From contig SBFV01000045.1 in the NCBI GenBank assembly GCA_006227775.1, forward strand, positions 1-7,668: a stretch of 7,668 nucleotides of DNA. Reading direction: 5' to 3'. The notes under the pieces are model-generated. The model had not been told where the DNA came from. It ran no database searches and worked only from the letters and a program-made list of their open reading frames with translations. How positions within the stretch are numbered: position 1 is the first letter of the stretch; each line of letters begins with the position of its first letter. Shown here in pieces: positions 6,077 to 7,668 of this stretch. A program made the translations under genes and the position numbers. The DNA comes from Gammaproteobacteria bacterium. GTDB lineage: Bacteria > Pseudomonadota > Gammaproteobacteria > Chromatiales > Chromatiaceae.

Positions 6077-7042
6077 TCAGTCCCCGCGACGAACCCGGCG
6101 CCGGCTCGGGGGGTACAGGGGTGGCTCCCCAGGGGGGCGGGTCTTGAACCGGCGATGGACCCAGAAGTACTGGGCGGGCGCGGTCCGTATCATGGCCTCG
6201 ATGCTCCGGTTCATCGCCGCGGTGTCGATCGTCGGATCACCGTTGGGGAAGGAAGCCAGGGGGGGACCAAACATCAGTTCCAGCCCCCGCCCCCAGGGGC
6301 GGTAGCGGGACAGGAGCGGGATCACCACCGCCTCCGCCAGGTGGGCGAAGCGTCCCAGGGTGGGCACGGTCGCCGCCGGGACACCACAGAAGGGGGCGAA
6401 GATGCCACGCTGGCGCCCCGCATCCTGATCCGGCAAGTAGAAGAAGGGCAGGCCCTGGCGCATCCGTCGCACCAGCCCCCGCAGGTCGTCCTGACGCTCC
6501 ACCGACAAGGCGCCGAAACGGATCCGGCTGGCACGCATCTGCCAGTCGATGATCGGATCGCGGATACGCTGATACATATACATGCCGGGATGAACCAGGG
6601 CGGTGAAGGCCGCGCCGCCCAGTTCCAGACCGACGAAATGCGGCACCATGAGGATGATATTCCGTCCCTGGGCCCGCGCCTGATCGAAATGGTCCCGCCC
6701 CTGCATCCGTACCAGCCGTGCCAGGCGCCGACGCGAGGCGTTCCAGACCAGACCCTGAGTCAGGGCGGCGACCCCCAGATAGCCGAAGTGCCGGGTGATG
6801 AGCCGCTCCCGCTCCCGGGGCGCGAGGTCGGGCAGGCAGATGGCCAGGTTGGCGCGAGCGACGGCGCGGCGCTCCCGGGCCAGGTAACCCGCCAGCCGAC
6901 CCAGACCCATACCCAGAAGCCATAGCAGCGGGAAAGGCAGCAACCCCAGGCCACGGGCCAGCCCCACCGCCAGCCAGTTTGGCCAGTACCTGGGTGACCA
7001 GAGGGGGGGAGAAGGGGGAGATGGTCCCTGCGTGGGTGTCAC
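6077..7042 (-). CDS. Lipid A biosynthesis (LpxL/HtrB-type) acyltransferase
   Basis: 321 residues from GTG 7042; a membrane-anchored enzyme that transfers a secondary acyl chain onto the lipid A precursor at the inner-membrane face. The N-terminus has a hydrophobic anchor (about 22-55). Then come RANLAICLPDL (about 63-73) and the catalytic HX4E motif HFVGLE (H135, E140), followed by FFYLPDQDAG (about 200-209), FAPFCGVPA and AEAVVIPLL. The C-terminal QYFWVHRRFKTRPPGE (about 291-306) is a family hallmark. Length fits the family. The frame is open to GTG 7105, which would add 21 Pro-rich residues and overlap the glucokinase stop by 35 bases. Neither start has a clear ribosome binding site, so the choice rests on typical N-termini. 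It sits directly behind glucokinase and ahead of the PAP2 phosphatase. Which acyltransferase (LpxL, LpxM or LpxP) cannot be told. Confidence 0.87.
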   Translation of the reverse strand: MTPTQGPSPPSPPLWSPRYWPNWLAVGLARGLGLLPFPLLWLLGMGLGRLAGYLARERRAVARANLAICLPDLAPRERERLITRHFGYLGVAALTQGLVWNASRRRLARLVRMQGRDHFDQARAQGRNIILMVPHFVGLELGGAAFTALVHPGMYMYQRIRDPIIDWQMRASRIRFGALSVERQDDLRGLVRRMRQGLPFFYLPDQDAGRQRGIFAPFCGVPAATVPTLGRFAHLAEAVVIPLLSRYRPWGRGLELMFGPPLASFPNGDPTIDTAAMNRSIEAMIRTAPAQYFWVHRRFKTRPPGEPPLYPPSRRRVRRGD

Positions 7043-7070
7043 GGTGACGGTGCCAGGCTGCTCCGGCCCC

Positions 7071-7668
7071 TCAATCGCCGGCCCTCTTGAGATAGTGGGC
7101 GGCACCCAGGAGGGGGGTATGCGGGTTGAGGATGACCTTGACGGGCATCCGCCGCATCAGCGCATCCATCCGGCCCTTGGCGAAAAAAGCGTCGAGAAAA
7201 TCCGATCGCCGCAGCAGCTCCAGGTTCTTGGCGACCACCCCCCCGCCGAGATACACCCCCCCCAGGGCCAGGTGCTTGAGGGCCAGATTGCCCGCCTCCC
7301 GCCCGAAGAGGCTGAAAAAAAGGGCCATGGTCTCCACGCACAGGGGGCAGGCACCCCTGGCCGCCTGGTCGGCGATGATCGCCACCGGATCATCACCCTC
7401 GGCCCCGGCGACACCCGCCGTGCGCGCTGGCGGATTCGTGTAGCGGCCGCCGGCGCGATGACCGCTCTGCTCCCGAAGGAAATCGTACAGGTTGAAGATG
7501 CCCGGACCGGACACCAGCCGCTCCCAGCTCACATGGCCGTGCCGTCGCCGCAGCCAGGCCAGCAGGGCCTCCTCCCTGGCATTGGCGGGGGCAAAATCGG
7601 TGTGACCGCCCTCGGTGGCGAAAGGGTGGTGACGCTGGCCATCCCAATGGAGCCCGGCCTGACCCAGA
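7071..7668 (-). CDS. glk: Glucokinase, E. coli Glk type, C-terminal part
   Basis: Runs off the right edge; the last 198 residues are present, roughly 60% of a typical 320-residue enzyme. It phosphorylates cytoplasmic glucose with ATP to glucose 6-phosphate. Visible hallmarks are EGGHTDFAP (about 19-27 of the fragment; its Glu and His belong to the sugar-binding site in this family), then LRRRHGHVSWERLVSGPGI (39-57), GGVYLGGGVVAKN (136-148) and the C-terminal NPHTPLLGAAHYL (181-193). An apparent GTG start at 7532 would be internal, since family sequence continues upstream of it to the window edge. The ATP-binding loop and catalytic aspartate region lie outside. It is followed at once by the acyltransferase; a metabolic link between them is not evident. 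Confidence 0.9.
   Translation of the reverse strand, partial: LGQAGLHWDGQRHHPFATEGGHTDFAPANAREEALLAWLRRRHGHVSWERLVSGPGIFNLYDFLREQSGHRAGGRYTNPPARTAGVAGAEGDDPVAIIADQAARGACPLCVETMALFFSLFGREAGNLALKHLALGGVYLGGGVVAKNLELLRRSDFLDAFFAKGRMDALMRRMPVKVILNPHTPLLGAAHYLKRAGD

Noticed and set aside
6065..6925. Plus-strand 286-codon frame opposite the acyltransferase
   Set aside because: Shadow of a clear LpxL/HtrB-type gene; no domain or ribosome binding site of its own.
7071..7532. Glucokinase as a short gene starting at GTG 7532
   Set aside because: The same frame continues upstream to the window edge with clear glucokinase sequence (EGGHTDFAP), so the GTG is internal.

Overview
The window is G+C-rich and densely coded, and it looks like a chromosomal segment of a gammaproteobacterium. 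The supporting markers are a free-standing GspA/ExeA plus GspB secretion-assembly pair, a cytochrome c4-type dihaem protein followed by a DUF302 protein, an LpxL/HtrB-type lipid A acyltransferase and an E. coli-type glucokinase. The style would fit a purple or colourless sulfur bacterium (Chromatiales-like), but that placement is an inference from gene content and not a match. There are no tRNA or rRNA genes, CRISPR arrays, transposases or phage genes.

Left part (1-3469), all on the minus strand. A radical SAM/B12-binding-type protein is cut by the left edge; only its N-terminus is present. That N-terminus is preceded by an unusual low-complexity extension encoded by about ten tandem 18-bp units (131-310). 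An untranslated spacer (326-661) follows, holding a pair of imperfect 36-37-bp direct repeats that can each fold into a hairpin. Then come gspB (662-1630) and exeA/gspA (1635-3347), a tightly coupled two-gene operon with a sigma70-like promoter candidate at 3438-3466. ExeA is an inner-membrane ATPase with a periplasmic peptidoglycan-binding domain. It works with GspB to let the type II secretin pass and assemble through the cell wall. No other gsp genes are visible.

Middle part (3348-4998), plus strand. After a divergent intergenic region come a periplasmic dihaem c-type cytochrome (3770-4387) and a secreted DUF302 protein (4437-4934). The two are probably co-transcribed and end at a strong G/C stem-loop (4967-4998). 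The second haem domain of the cytochrome lacks the expected methionine ligand and carries an acidic insert instead.

Right part (5063-7668), minus strand. In transcription order these are glucokinase (cut by the right edge), a lipid A biosynthesis acyltransferase and a PAP2-family membrane phosphatase. The last two suggest envelope lipid or lipid A (or undecaprenyl phosphate) metabolism. Glucokinase is probably only a positional neighbour.

Most of the window is ordinary housekeeping and envelope biology. The most unusual signal is the in-frame 18-bp minisatellite at the start of the radical SAM gene. Next are the altered second haem site of the cytochrome and the hairpin-forming direct-repeat pair behind gspB. 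I see no convincing evidence for a wholly new multi-gene system.
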